A stretch of 64,000 bases of DNA from Strongylocentrotus droebachiensis (GCA_035222895.1 JAVYIG010000689.1:288501-352500), one strand, 5' to 3'; shown: positions 1-10,204, numbered from the stretch's first letter. Translations and numbers: made by a program. Notes: generated by a model from the letters alone, not told the origin.

Positions 1-634
1 GTAACAAATTTGGTTTCCGATCGATAACTTCAGTAATGTTTGACGGATTTTAATGAAATTTGATATGAAGGTACATGATATAAAAAAAAAGACTATAAGT
101 TCGATTGTGGAGTACGTAGATCAAAGGTCAAAGGTCATAGCTCATTAAATATGCAAAAAAATACACATCAGGTTTCCGATCGATAACTTTAGTAATATTT
201 TGACAGATTTTAATGAAATTTGATATAAAGGTACATGATATCAAAACACAGCCTAAGTTCAATTTCCGAGTATGTAGGTCAAAGGTCATAGCTCATTAAA
301 TGTGCGAATCTGGTTTCCGATCCATAACTTTAGTATTGTTTGACAGATTTTAATGAAATTTGATATGAAGGTTCATGGTATCAAAACACAGCCTAAGTTC
401 GATTTCGGTGTATGTAGGTCAAAGGTCATAGCTCATTAAATGTGCGAATCTGGTTTCTGATCCATAACTTTAGTATTGTTTGACAGATTGTAATGACATT
501 TGATATGAAGGTTCAACACAGCCTAAGTTCGATTTTGGAGTATGTAGGTAAAAGGTCATGTGAATCTGGTTTCCATTTGATAACTTGAGCAATGTTTGAC
601 AAATTTTAATGAAATTTGATATGTTGGTACATGG
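1..634 (+). repeat. Tandem repeat, diverged 116-160 bp units
   Basis: About five units, recognisable by GGTTTCCGAT near 12, 171, 312, 452 and 568. Each runs through AATGAAATTTGATATGAAGG, a CATGGTATCAAAACACAGCC-like segment, then AGGTCAAAGGTCA and GCTCATTAAAT. The array resumes at 5851 after the LTR retrotransposon, so it was one array before that insertion. The AGGTCAAAGGTCA...GCTCATTA...ATGCGAA module is shared with the repeat at 15230-16450, so the two look like distant members of one superfamily. No coding capacity seen. Confidence 0.85.
125..428 (+). promoter_or_regulatory. Three perfect DR1 nuclear-receptor-type motifs within the repeat
   Basis: AGGTCAAAGGTCA, a direct repeat of AGGTCA with a 1-nt spacer, occurs exactly at 125-137, 276-288 and 416-428. 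DR1 is the known consensus for RXR, HNF4 and COUP-TF class nuclear receptors. The sequence match is exact. Whether the sites are bound in this repeat context is unknown. Confidence 0.5.
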
Positions 635-1042
635 TGTCAAAAATAGTGGGTTGATATGTTGACTTCTTGGTTAGTACTTAAATAATATAGGTGGGTCCAG
701 AAAGTAATAAAGCTCCACATATTTTTGCTTGAGGTTCAGGAGTTTATTGGTGTAGCTAAAACATCATGCTTATGCTGCAGTGCATGCTAGTGCATGGTCA
801 AGTGCAACTTACCACTCTCACATGTCCAGTACATAAGGCAGTACATAGGCAGTGTATGAGGGTTGAATGTGTGCATGGCTAATATTACTCATTAAATACA
901 TCACACACTCGTGTGCCAAGAGTACTGTGTTGAAGAGTGCTTTCTGCATGGTTGCTTTGAATGAATATGCATGGCTGTTTAATAATGAGCACATAAGTTA
1001 TGTTCAAATTAGGAGTGCTGTATTTCAGCTCATAACATTACA
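635..1042 (-). repeat. 3' LTR of the gypsy element
   Basis: About 407 bp, the partner of 5451-5850. Shared stretches include TGTTGACTTCTTGGTTAGTA, GGTGGGTCCAGAAAGTA and TTCAGCTCATAACATTACA. Short insertions and deletions separate the copies, for example an extra AATAA near 707 and an extra GTGCATG near 790, indicating considerable age since insertion. Confidence 0.85.
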
Positions 1043-1054
1043 TCTCCCTTTCTT
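1043..1054 (-). promoter_or_regulatory. Polypurine tract
   Basis: The minus strand reads AAGAAAGGGAGA directly before the 3' LTR start TGTAATG. This is where a plus-strand-priming polypurine tract belongs in an LTR retroelement. Confidence 0.7.
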
Positions 1055-1661
1055 AAAAAATAAACAATACAAGTTTTTACTCTAAACAGTTAAAAACTTT
1101 TCATCCTCTCACTCCATCCATCGATCTTTGCTCCTTGTTTTACTTACAAGTACATATTAGCACTTGAAAAATGTCTTGAAAATAAAATTCTGTTCAATCT
1201 TTCCCCTACTCCCCATTAAAAAAATATTTAAAAAACTAGAATCCTCAAAAGAGTGAAAATGATATCAACTGGTTCTAAACATCCAGTATACGAGTTGTAA
1301 AACAATAATGGGCTTTTCACTTGAAAGGGGTTACCTTTAATAATCATCAGCATAAGTACAGTTATTAATACTAACTGCTTTTCTCATTATTTTTTAAAAC
1401 TATATCATTTTCTATTGACTGGTTTGTCACATTGTATACCAAACTGTATAAATCAATGAAATAAAATTCACTTTGCTTTACACAACACATTGTTTTCATA
1501 TATGAGTATTAAAACAAATAAAGTTACTTCTGTTTAGTATACAGTTCACAGTTACTTCATGTGAACTTTGGTATTATATTTCTATGTTTGTAATACCACT
1601 TTCAAATCATGTCAATGTGAACATATTCGCACAATTAAGATTTGTCTTACATTTCATGCAT
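1055..1661 (-). other. Non-coding 3' internal region of the gypsy element
   Basis: AT-rich sequence between the last integrase-like frame and the polypurine tract. I see no domain, RNA or further repeat in it. Confidence 0.5.
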
Positions 1662-1919
1662 TTATCTCTTTTCCTGTGTGAACGTGCACATTAATAGACA
1701 ATAGTTTGCAATTTGCAGTTTCTCTGATATGGGAGTTGTACGCCAAAGAAGTAGTGCTAGCTGAATGCCTGAAGTCTTCTTCATGATACCCTTAATGGTT
1801 CTGATTTGTCTCTCTACAAATCCGTTGCCTTGTGGTCGTCTGGGGGACGGGTGTGGCATGTTCAAAACCCCATGATTCTGCAAACGACTTGAACTGGTAA
1901 CTGGCATACTGGGGTCCAT
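1662..1919 (-). pseudogene. Integrase core, out-of-frame C-terminal part
   Basis: The continuation of the integrase core in a second frame. It includes GNGFVERQIRTIKG, where E36 (codon 1812-1814) corresponds to the catalytic glutamate. The segments on either side of 1850 belong to one ancestral domain. Confidence 0.8.
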
Positions 1920-2391
1920 TGTAGCTCACCACCTTTGCTGGTATGCCATGCTCTGCAAACACTTGTTGCATCATAGTGATTACAGCACTGCTTGTTGCTT
2001 GGTCTGGTAACTGGCAAGCCACTGGGTACTTGCTGTAGTAATCCACCACAATTAACCATTGTTTGCCTTTGACTTCGAACATGTCTGTTGCCACTGTGCT
2101 CCAGGGCATCGTGGGAATGTCATGTGGCTTGAGTGGTTCTGGCGTTTGTGCTGGTTGATGTTCCTGGCATCTCATACATGACTGCACCACTCTGTCAATG
2201 TCCTTGTTCATGTTACTCCAAAATACCTTACCTCTGGCCAGCAACTTTGTTTTTTGTTGGCCTAGGTGGCTGGTATGGAGCTTTTCCAAGATGTCTGGTT
2301 GCATCTGCTTGGGAATGACTACTCTGTTTCCCTTGAGAATTATACCATCGCTTACTGTTAACTCATCTCGGTAACTCCAGAACACTCTCAA
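1792..2391 (-). pseudogene. Integrase N-terminal zinc and core domain remnant
   Basis: A 199-codon frame with the integrase zinc-binding HHCC region (H39, H42, C72, C75) and the first part of the DDE core (D103 in ATDMF). The second catalytic position reads VVSYNGPQ: residue 157 is Y (codon TAC at 1921-1923) where the family has D. A frameshift near 1850 separates it from the third catalytic residue. The protein could not be active. Confidence 0.9.
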
Positions 2392-2619
2392 CTCTACCCA
2401 TCACAATAACTTCTATCAGTGCACTTAGGACTTTGTCTTGGCTTGTAGAGTGCTTCAGTTCATCTACTTTCCTTGACGAGAACTGCACCAGATCTACTCT
2501 CAGATCAAGTTCAACTGTTTCATTGTTGTGAGTGCTTGGTAATCGTGAAAGACTGTCTGCGAGCAGGTTGTCTAGTCATGGACGGTGTGTGATCTGGAAG
2601 TTGTATCCCTGTAGTCGAA

Positions 2620-2910
2620 TCAACATCCTTTGTAGCCTTGGAGGGGCTGCTGTGAGAGGTTTGTCCATAAAATCATCAGAAGTGGCTTATGGTCTGTGAT
2701 CACATGGAATAGCCTGCCATATAGATATGTGTGAAAACGTTCTACTCCGAACACAATAGCAAGCAGCTCTCGTTCCATACATGAATAGCATGTTTCAGTT
2801 GAAGATAGGGCTTTGCTTGCGTAAGCTACTGGGCAGAGTCTACCTTCCTGGTCATGCTGTAGGAGTGCAACTCCTAACCCTTGAAGACTTGCATCGCACT
2901 GCAAATACAC
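2620..2910 (-). pseudogene. RNase H domain remnant
   Basis: Shows the RNase H pattern of gypsy pol: CDAS (D6), an ERELLAI glutamate (E48) and TDHKPL (D73). It sits one frame away from RT and in the same frame as the integrase piece, from which it is separated by stops. The domain normally degrades RNA in the RNA:DNA hybrid. Confidence 0.9.
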
Positions 2911-3980
2911 TGGGGATGTTGTGTCGAAAAACTAGAGTAGTGACTTCTCTGAAACTTCTTGCTTGAGTTTCTCCATGGCTGCTTGATGATCGCCTCTTTC
3001 TTAAGGAGATCTCTCAGAACTGCAGTCTTTGTACTGAAATCTGGGATGAAGTGAGACAGGTAAGTAATGAAACCTAGGAAATGCTGCAACTCAGCCTTGG
3101 TGCTCGGAGTCGCCATTCCTGCGAGATCAGCTACCTTCTGGGGATTGGGCTGGCCGATACCATCCTTTGAGTACCGATTACCAAAGAAGTTGATACTCGT
3201 TTGCCTGATATGGCACTTGTTTGAGTTCAGTGTGAGGCCTCTCTTTGCTGCTACTTGCATGAAGTTGAGAAGGTTGCGATCATGCTCTTCTACTGTATGC
3301 CCAAAGATTACAATATCATCTGCTATGCATTCTGCCCCTTTACAGCCTTCTAGAACTTTGTCCATCTCCAACTGGAAAATGTCCTGACTTACACTGAGTC
3401 TAAATGGTAGGCGACAGAAGACATATCTTCCAAAAGGTGTCTGGAATGTGGTAAGCCTTTGGCTGGCCTCATCTAACTTGACTGACCAGTAGCTGCACTT
3501 TACATCTAACTTGGAGAAGTGCTGCATGTTGTGAAACTTGTGATTCAACTCCTGCAAGGTCTGCTGTTTGTAGTGAGGTCTGATAAGTGCCTTGTTCAAT
3601 CTGCGAGGCTCTAAGCAAATGCGAATGCTTCCATCCTTCTTGGTGACATATGTGATTGAGTTCACCCATTCGGTTGGTTCGATGATTTGCTTGATGACAC
3701 CCTGGCTTTCCATACTGTCCAGTTCTGCCTTGACTTTGTCTTTCAAGGCAATAGGCATCTTTCTAGGAGCGTCGACATGACTTGAAACGTTGGGGTCAAC
3801 TGTCAAGTGATGTGTGGTACAACATTCTCCAATCCTATCAAATTGCTGTGGAAAGAGTTGTACTAGAGCCTCGATACCACTGACTTGTGTTTCAATGTTC
3901 AAAGAGCAATGGAGAGTAACAAGTCCAAACTCTACAGATGACTGGAGACCAAGTATCACTGGGCCGTTGGACTGAACCAC
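2874..3980 (-). pseudogene. Reverse transcriptase, longest surviving pol segment
   Basis: A 368-codon open frame covering most of the RT domain. The KLD aspartate (D159) and the IADD pair (D221, D222) of the catalytic triad are present, as is the TTFQTPFGRY segment. Deviations include LPFRLS, where the family has glycine in place of the arginine, and KCSYWSVKLD with changes around the fingers/palm. The frame then continues into a sequence that no longer matches RNase H; the RNase H signature resumes in a different phase from about 2910. RT would copy element RNA into cDNA. This is an isolated domain fragment. Confidence 0.92.
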
Positions 3981-4152
3981 GTAGAATAAGGCATATCAGT
4001 CCATGCTGTGTCTCCATACTTGCAGGGAATAACAACTGTTCCATACTGTCCAATCAGCGTTTCATTGTAAGCTGAAAGGATTGTGCCTGCATTTGGTAGA
4101 TTTCGTGGAAACCTTGACGATCAAGCTGCTCTGGATACATGTTTCTGAAAGT

Positions 4153-4330
4153 TCAAAGTGGCAGTGTATTCGCTTCTGCTCCTTTATCCACTTTTACTTT
4201 CAGGTCATGGACACCTGGTTTGTCTTCCAATTTGATGTCCAAGTGTGCAATAGCTTCATTCCTCTTCACCGAGTCGATGACAATCATGTCAAAATGAAAC
4301 CTGTCAAATTGTTGTGGTAACGTACCCAGT
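4153..4330 (-). pseudogene. Aspartic protease remnant with altered active site
   Basis: In the minus-strand frame of this stretch the segment VKVDKGAEANTLPL is visible. Retroviral-type aspartic proteases have D-T/S-G at this point; here codons 4180-4188 read D-K-G. A TGA stop (4153-4155) follows NTLPL directly. Both changes would abolish protease function. The frame is too short and broken to appear as a long ORF. Confidence 0.7.
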
Positions 4331-4365
4331 CCACTTTCAGATTTGGTGTGTTCCTCTATTGTACG

Positions 4366-4713
4366 TTATCCACCTGTTTGGAACGGAGTGATGGGTGTTG
4401 GCGTTCGTCTACGCCCCCTCTTCTTCCGGGAAGATGCATAAGATTTATGATATGTCTGTGGTTGTTTGAGCTTGGTTGATAGGCACAATTGAGCATAATG
4501 TCCTTGCTTATTGCACGAGAAACATGTAACACCCGCTGCTGGACAATACTCCTTGCCGAATCGATGTTGTCTCCCACAGTTCTTACATAAACTCTTAAGA
4601 CTGTTTCTGCTGTATAGCACTGCATCTATAGTATGTGTTGGATGATACAGAGACTGGAGGGTTTGGACATGTGACTTTGATGCTTCATACGTCCTTCCCC
4701 AGCTGTAGAGCAC
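4366..4713 (-). pseudogene. gag nucleocapsid zinc knuckle remnant
   Basis: The frame contains a canonical CX2CX4HX4C knuckle at residues C64, C67, H72 and C77, plus an upstream Cys/His group (C43, C46, H50, C57). It overlaps the end of the capsid frame by 29 nt in another phase. CCHC knuckles bind the element RNA in gag. The frame ends before the protease region. Confidence 0.85.
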
Positions 4714-4921
4714 CCTTTAGTGTAAAGTCCTTCTTTGTAGTAAGGAGGTCCTTCCGGAAATCTGCGATGGGTGTGCTGGCAATAATCTGTTCAAGGATTC
4801 GCTCATCTAATTCCTTGTGATCAAATTTGCATTTACGAGCTATTTGTCGACATCTGTTTATGAAATCGTCCAACTTTTCATCTGGCCTCTGCATTGTTTT
4901 CAACAACTTCAGCCGACACAC
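4685..4921 (-). pseudogene. gag capsid remnant
   Basis: A 78-codon frame with a retrotransposon-gag pattern: RPDEKLDDFINRCRQIARKC followed by an ILEQIIAST-type helix region. It is out of frame with the upstream gag piece and with the downstream zinc knuckle, so at least two frameshifts split gag. Confidence 0.75.
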
Positions 4922-4962
4922 TAAAAAAATTTCTTGTGGTTCTAGTTGTTCCTCAAAACGGT

Positions 4963-5181
4963 CTAGGATGATCTTCGCTGTTTGTTGTTCAGACTCTGAT
5001 AATGTCCAACAATTGTATCGATGAAGGCCCTCTTCACCCGCAGCAAGTAGAATGATAGGTACTTCATCATCTTAGGTGTGTGCTTAGCCAAAAAGTATAG
5101 GCTCAATCTTTGTCTGAACATACGAAAAGCTTCAGCAAGGTTTGGCGCACCCCAATCCATTCGTGGTATATGATCAGCCAT
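4963..5181 (-). pseudogene. gag N-terminal remnant
   Basis: A 72-codon frame starting MADHIPRMDWG, about 250 bp downstream of the primer-binding site, as expected for a gag start. The residues are consistent with the start of a gypsy capsid domain. It shifts frame before the next gag segment (4685-4921). Gag would form the particle coat. This copy cannot encode a complete protein. Confidence 0.6.
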
Positions 5182-5430
5182 GTTAATGTTACTTCAATGC
5201 TGTGCTTCAGAAAAAGGAACAAAATGTTGAAATGTGTCACCACTCACCCTCAGGCATCAAACAAACTAACTGTTCATATTATGGTGTCCAACAAATTCCT
5301 ATGTGTTTCTCCTGAACAAGGAAAAATCCAAAATGGCTGCTGCTGTGTTGTAAAATCCAAGATGGCTGCTACTAGTGTTGCACATGGTATTGGTAGACCG
5401 GCACAAAACAAACTGGCATGTTGGGGACTT

Positions 5431-5450
5431 GCACTCACCGCTTGCCACCA
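5431..5450 (-). promoter_or_regulatory. Primer-binding site
   Basis: Immediately inside the 5' LTR the minus strand reads TGGTGGCAAGCGG. A TGG start directly at the LTR boundary is the usual form of a site complementary to a tRNA 3' end (CCA). I cannot assign the tRNA. Confidence 0.65.
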
Positions 5451-5850
5451 TGTAAAAAAAAAGTGGGTTGTTATATGTTGACTTCTTGGTTAGTACTTAT
5501 ATAGGTGGGTCCAGAAAGTAGAGCTCCACATATTTTTGATTGAGGTTCAGGAGTTTATATTGGTGTAGCTAAAACATCATGCTTATGCTGTGCATGCTAG
5601 TGGTCAAGTGCAACTTACCACTCTCACATGTCCAGTACGTACGGCAGTACATATGGCAGTGTACGTATGAGGGTTGAATGTGTGCATCATGGCTATAACT
5701 CCATCACACACTCTGCATGTGCCAAGAGCATGTGTTGAAAAGTGCTTTCTGCATGGTTGCTTGGAATGAATATGCATGGCTGTTTAATAAGGAGCACATA
5801 AGTTATGTTCAAATTAGAAGTGCTGTATAACTTCAGCTCATAACATTACA
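5451..5850 (-). repeat. 5' LTR of the gypsy element
   Basis: About 400 bp, read on the minus strand from TGTAATGTTATGAGC (at 5850) to a T-run ending ACA (at 5451). It aligns along its length with 635-1042. The boundary at 5451 is fixed by the TG...CA ends and by the adjacent TGG of the primer-binding site. It would carry the element's promoter, but I could not assign a TATA box with confidence. Confidence 0.85.
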
Positions 5851-6232
5851 TGTGGTATCAAAACACAGCCTAAGTTCATTTTCCGAGTATGTAGGTTAAA
5901 GGTCATATAGCTCATTAAATATGCGAATCTGGTTTCCGATCCATAACTTTAGAATTGTTTGACAGATTTTAATGAAATTTGATATGAAGGTTCATGGCAT
6001 CAAACACAGCCTCAGTCCGATTTCGGAGTAGGTAGGTCAGAGGTCTTAGCTCATTAAAAATGCAAATCTGGTTTCCATTCAATAACTTGAGTATAATGTT
6101 TGACGAATTTTAATGAAATTTAATATGAAGGTACATGGTATCAAAATACATGTACAGCCTAAGTTCGATTTCTGAGTATGTAGGTCAAAGGTGAAAGGTC
6201 ATAGCTCATTAAATATGCAAAAACACCTTATT
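5851..6232 (+). repeat. Continuation of the 1-634 tandem repeat
   Basis: About two and a half further units: TATCAAAACACAGCC at 5855, GGTTTCCGATCC near 5931, GGTTTCCATTC near 6069, ending GCTCATTAAATATGC. Its first bases complete the unit interrupted at 634. The DR1 motif is decayed here, for example an inserted third half-site near 6182. Confidence 0.85.
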
Positions 6233-6235
6233 ATA

Positions 6236-6690
6236 CAGTGCGTCCCAGAAAAAACGAAACCGAGAACTATCAATGTTTTATTATAACTTAATCACAATTA
6301 TAATTAATAAATGACACATATTTGGAAAGCTTAGGTCCTCTTTCATTTGATGCAACTCATATGATGTATATTTCACGCATGAGTGATTAAAAGCAATTTG
6401 AAGAGAGGAAACCAAAAAGTCATTTGGTGGGCGTTATCTGAATTTCAAGGAGAAAATCACATTTCTAGAAAGTTCAATTTCTGCCCTTTCATATGACACC
6501 TCAATCAGGAAAAATAAAGCCAGGAATAACAAAGTTATGTTTGTTTAAAAAAATGCTTGCAATTCCATATTTGATCAAACAAGTTCGTTTTCACTGGCTG
6601 CCTGCCGTAGCAACAAACAGAGTTGACAAAAGACTTAACTCAGTTCGTTGAAGATCAGCCATGCATCGGGTCTTTCGTCTTCTGATGTAT
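6236..6690 (-). mobile_element. Truncated copy of a mariner-like MITE (same family as 53579-54138)
   Basis: Begins TA-CAGTGCGTCCCAGAAAAAACG and is collinear, in reverse orientation, with the right half of the complete copy at 53579-54138. Shared segments include GACACCTCAATCAGG, CTGCCTGCCGTAGCAAC and CAAAAGACTTAACTC. Similarity fades after about 6690, so one end is missing. The TA before the terminus fits Tc1/mariner target choice. Confidence 0.85.
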
Positions 6691-6885
6691 ATAGGCCTTG
6701 TACCCTGCGAGGGGATGCTACGCTTTGCGTTGACTTGTTTAATTTAATTTTACCTGCATTGCGATCCTCCCAAGTCAGTCTCAGACTTCCTTCTTGCATT
6801 TCACTGTCTTTATTCTCCATTTTCTTCTTCCTTTTTCATTTAAGAAATCACTGTTGTCTTTAATTCCAGAAGCCACCCCCTCCCC
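6691..6885. other. Unassigned spacer
   Basis: A short stretch between two repeats, ending in a C-rich run (CCACCCCCTCCCCC near 6874). No gene or repeat family recognised. Confidence 0.4.
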
Positions 6886-7182
6886 CATGGATATACGTTG
6901 TGTCATAATTTGAATCGCCACACTACCTAAATAATTACGTCGTGTGGTAATTCGGATTACAACACGACGTAATCCTGAATTACTGCCCAACGATTTAACG
7001 TCATGACGTTAAATAAATAAGGTGGTGAAGCAATTCAAATATTTTTGCACTACATGACCTAAATAATTAAGTCGTGTAGTATTACGTCATGACTTTAAAT
7101 CATTTAACGTCATGACGTTAAATCGTTGAGCGGTAATTCAGAATTTCTTTGTGTAGTAATTCAAACTACCACACGATCCATG
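6886..7182. mobile_element. Foldback MITE with internal palindromes
   Basis: CATGGAT (6886) and ATCCATG (ending 7182) form the outer ends. Inside, GAATTACTGCCCAACG plus ATTTAACGTCATGACGTTAAAT on the left faces its reverse complement on the right. ATTTAACGTCATGACGTTAAAT-type perfect palindromes occur near 6989 and 7107. No ORF. Superfamily unknown. Confidence 0.7.
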
Positions 7183-7330
7183 TTTTTGACAATCTCCTGC
7201 TTCCAAAGAAGAGGCGATAGAAAGGTTGTTGTACGCTTGCGTCAAGGGTGGGAAACTAGAAACAAACTGTAAAAACAGAAGTAATCCAAGCCACTTCACT
7301 TCAAATGTTGTGTTGGTGACTTCCTTATAA

Positions 7331-8118
7331 AAGGGCAAGTCCACTCCAAAAATAACTTACTTTCAATAAAAGCAGAAAAATCAGACAAACCAATCAAAAA
7401 AAGTTTGAGCAAAATCGGATAACTAATGAGAAAGTTATGAATTTTTGAAAAAGTATGTAAAACTATGGAACAATGAGAAACACAACACAATTTGCCAAGA
7501 TGGTTATCAGTTTGTGACGTCATGTCCTCACAACTTATCAATTGCTTTATATAGTTTAATCCCATTAATTTCCCTTTTTATCCCCCAAAACTTGATTTCC
7601 CGAAGCCTTTGCCCAGGTTATATGATTTGTATCATATTGCGTGCATGACATTTCCCAATTTGTTTTAATGAATTTTGAAGAATTAATACTATTTTCTGAA
7701 TATTTTATTTCATAATTATTGATTTTTATATAAATAGTTTATAAAAATTCATGTTTTCATGATTTAACTGGACAAAAATTACTCTTTAAAATTTGTGCAT
7801 CCACACAAAAACATATTACCGGTACTAACAATCTAACTTGGATGCTGGTGTGAAGAAATTAGATTTTTAGGGTGAAAATAGGAAATTTCTATTATCAATA
7901 TAAAGAAAATAATTAGTGGATAGTGATATGGGACCATACGTCACAGATTCATGAGTGAGTTACCAATTTGTGCAGTGATTTTCAAAAATGTTCATGTCAT
8001 TAAAAATTCATAACTTTCTTATTAGTTATCTGATTTTGCTCAAACTTTTTTTGATTGGTTTGTCTGATTTTTCTGGTTCTATTGAAAGTAATTTATTTTT
8101 GGAGTGGACTTGGGCTTT
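7331..8118. mobile_element. Non-autonomous DNA transposon with ~120-bp terminal inverted repeats
   Basis: AAGGGCAAGTCCACTCC (7331) is mirrored by GGAGTGGACTTGGGCTTT (ending 8118). The inverted similarity extends about 120 bp inward, including the sequence around GTTTGAGCAAAATC and TAACTTTCTTATTAG. The 790-bp element has no transposase. The interior is AT-rich with TGACGTCA-like words. Confidence 0.85.
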
Positions 8119-8245
8119 AAGCTTGTCCCTATGATCGAAAATTGTGGGTTATCTTTGACCAATTACACATCATCATAAAAAAACACATTAAAATCACATT
8201 AAATCTGCGATGGGCGCAATTAAATGCATTATTTAGTCTGATAGG
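8119..8245. other. Unassigned spacer
   Basis: AT-rich sequence between the transposon and the LINE scrap. Nothing recognised. Confidence 0.4.
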
Positions 8246-8380
8246 GTGCCTATAGTAAACAAGCTAGCTACACTTAGTCTGGTCCATGCGTTTGTCACAA
8301 GCCCAATATACTTTTGGAACAGCTTGTCATTTGACATACCTCAAGCAGATATCCAGCGGATTAAAAAAAAAGTTGCAGAA
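8246..8380 (+). pseudogene. LINE (CR1/jockey-like) reverse transcriptase scrap
   Basis: The frame reads SLVHAFVTSPIYFWNSLSFD and then IPQADIQRI. This is the pattern after the RT palm in CR1/jockey-type LINEs, usually LVHAFxTSRxDYCNxLLxxxP followed by IQRLQ. Several expected residues have changed and the frame loses similarity after about 8370. It is a short decayed fragment, not a gene. Confidence 0.6.
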
Positions 8381-8746
8381 TATCGCAGCCATGTTGGTAA
8401 CTCACACTCCTCAGCAGCCAGCACCATGCACCAAGAAATCACACTCTTCCTGTTGATAAGCGTATTATATTCAAACTCATATTAGTTTTTTACTGATATC
8501 CGAGGCACAGCATCGCGGTTCTTCTTCATCATTCTCATAGAAAGATGTCATACGTATACAGTACAGCAATATGACCACAATGCAGATATTCTTAGTCGAA
8601 TGCAATAAATCAGCAAATTTATGGCATGATTTTCATAACTTCATACTTTAAATTGCCAGCTACCGGTGTATGTAGTACATGCATCTAAATCATTCCAATT
8701 ATCAATTTTATACCTTTCTCCAGGTAAATACGACTTTTCCTCGCAG

Positions 8747-8806
8747 CTATCTGACTCGTTCGAGGAGCTACACAAGTTTTACATGGAAAAACAGGCCGAG
8801 CACTTG
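8747..8806 (+). CDS. Candidate 60-nt internal exon
   Basis: Flanked by a pyrimidine-rich acceptor (CGACTTTTCCTCGCAG) and a strong donor (G|GTAAGC). Phase 0 translation is open and helical-looking: LSDSFEELHKFYMEKQAEHL. A second good acceptor (CCTTTCTCCAG) lies 23 nt upstream at 8713-8723 and would shift the frame, so alternative acceptor use is possible. The protein is not recognised. Downstream candidate exons at 9727 and 10660 also have lengths divisible by three. The call rests on splice sites and codon look only. Confidence 0.45.
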
Positions 8807-9726
8807 GTAAGCAATACATCTCTACATGTCTCGTGTAGATAAGCTGAAGGAAATATAGCAATATAGCAAAATCCAAACGTTTGACTCGGGGCCATTGGCC
8901 CTCCAAAATGTTTGCAAAATACAGAGAATACGGCAAGGTTTCTCAGTTAGGCCTAGATCTAAGCCTTGAAATAAGCGGGCGCAGGGCTCAAATTTGTGCT
9001 CATAGAGCCACCAATTGTGCCTGAAACTAAAACTGGATATGGAAAAAAATATTAGGAAAGGAAATGTCTGGCGCTTGATACGGCATAATGTTATCCGGTC
9101 TTACTCCTTACCATCCTATGTTTAATGTAATCAAAATAACTTGCAAGTATAGGAAGAAAAACATTCGGTCCATATTACCGATAAAACTTTCTAAATATCA
9201 GCCTAGAAATTACCACCAGACAGAAAAAATTGAAAGAATATCCGGCAAATCTACTGAGTTTCTGGAGTACAACTGGTAATAAAAATAAAATTTTCTGAAA
9301 ATTCAGGTGTAATTACCTAATTTTCTGCCAAGTTTATAGCTGCGAATCGATGCTCAAATTTTCTTCACTGCTTCAAAATCACCCGGCCTTGATTTTTTCG
9401 TTTTGCAGCGAATTTGATACGAGGTCCGTGAGTGCTCCCCATTCCTGCCGTTTTGAAAGTTACGTCATACATAGATTGCATTGATTCGCGCATGAACAAA
9501 TGGATCGAAGGATCGAGAAAACAAAATATCGAATGGAAAAATAAACAAGCATTTGTATCATCATTAGAGATCTACCAAGGTTTGAACAATTGTTGAAGGT
9601 TTAGTTGAGTTTTAGTATGTTATAGTAGAGTATCTCCACGCTGGAGTCACGGGTCGAAAGTATGATCACAGTTCTGAACAAGCGCTGAAAATTGACCACA
9701 GTAACATTAAACCCTATCACTATCAG

Positions 9727-9792
9727 TTTGAGCCAGAGCCCGGGCTATGCAGAGCTCGACGAGGTGCCCGAGGCAGAGGCAGAAGCACAACG
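9727..9792 (+). CDS. Candidate 66-nt internal exon
   Basis: Acceptor AACCCTATCACTATCAG and donor ACG|GTAGAT bound a GC-richer block. Phase 0 reads an Arg/Gly-rich peptide (RARRGARGRGRSTT); a second phase reads an acidic peptide (ELDEVPEAEAEAQR). The length is a multiple of three, as in the other candidates nearby. Which phase is used, or whether it is an exon at all, is unresolved. Confidence 0.3.
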
Positions 9793-10090
9793 GTAGATCT
9801 ATACCTAATAACAATATAAATTATCAACTCATAATGGTGAAAGCAAACAGTGGCATGAATAGTTAAGTCCAACTTAAAGTCGATCTTAGTCTTTGTGAAA
9901 CACTCCCCAGATCTAACGTTAGTCTAAACCACTCATCCAATATAATAAATATAACCTTGTAGGCCCCCCTACTCCAGTTTAGACGCACGTAGGCCTACAG
10001 TGAAATTTAAAGTGCATATCGGAGTGACATCGAGCGGTGTAAACTTAACATCTCTAACACTAACAGTTAGTATTCTAAGTGAAAAATTAC

Positions 10091-10204
10091 CCTCAATTTT
10101 TTCCTTTTATCAGTTGCAGTCCTCACAGTCTTCTCCTCCTTTTCTGCATCCCAATCCTTTCTTGGTGGCTTGGTAGGATCGGCAACGGCAGACGGCCCAG
10201 CCAT
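10091..10204 (-). CDS. Candidate first coding exon, 38 codons
   Basis: Opens at an ATG (10202-10204) reading MAGPSAVADPTKPPRKDWD and continues with a charged EKEEK...RKKLR stretch. It ends phase 0 at a fair donor, AGG|GTAATT. The peptide composition and codon use look coding against the AT-rich surroundings. The product is unrecognised, perhaps the N-terminus of a basic, disordered protein. I could not find the next exon to the left with confidence. Confidence 0.45.

Larger units (their letters stand above)
635..5850 (-). mobile_element. Degenerate Ty3/gypsy LTR retrotransposon (mag/SURL-like), inserted in the tandem repeat
   Basis: A 5.2-kb element read on the minus strand. It is bounded by two similar LTRs that start TGTAATG and end in ACA, with a primer-binding site abutting the 5' LTR and a polypurine tract abutting the 3' LTR. 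Domain order is gag, CCHC zinc knuckle, protease, RT, RNase H, integrase, which is the Ty3/gypsy order because integrase follows RNase H. The RT and protease wording resembles mag-clade elements such as sea-urchin SURL; that clade call is from memory. Every domain is broken by frameshifts, stops or active-site changes and the LTRs differ by several indels, so this is an old, dead copy. Removing it rejoins the surrounding repeat: the left flank ends ...ACATGG and the right flank continues TATCAAAACACAGCC, with an imperfect 5-bp target duplication (CATGG / TGTGG). Confidence 0.92.
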
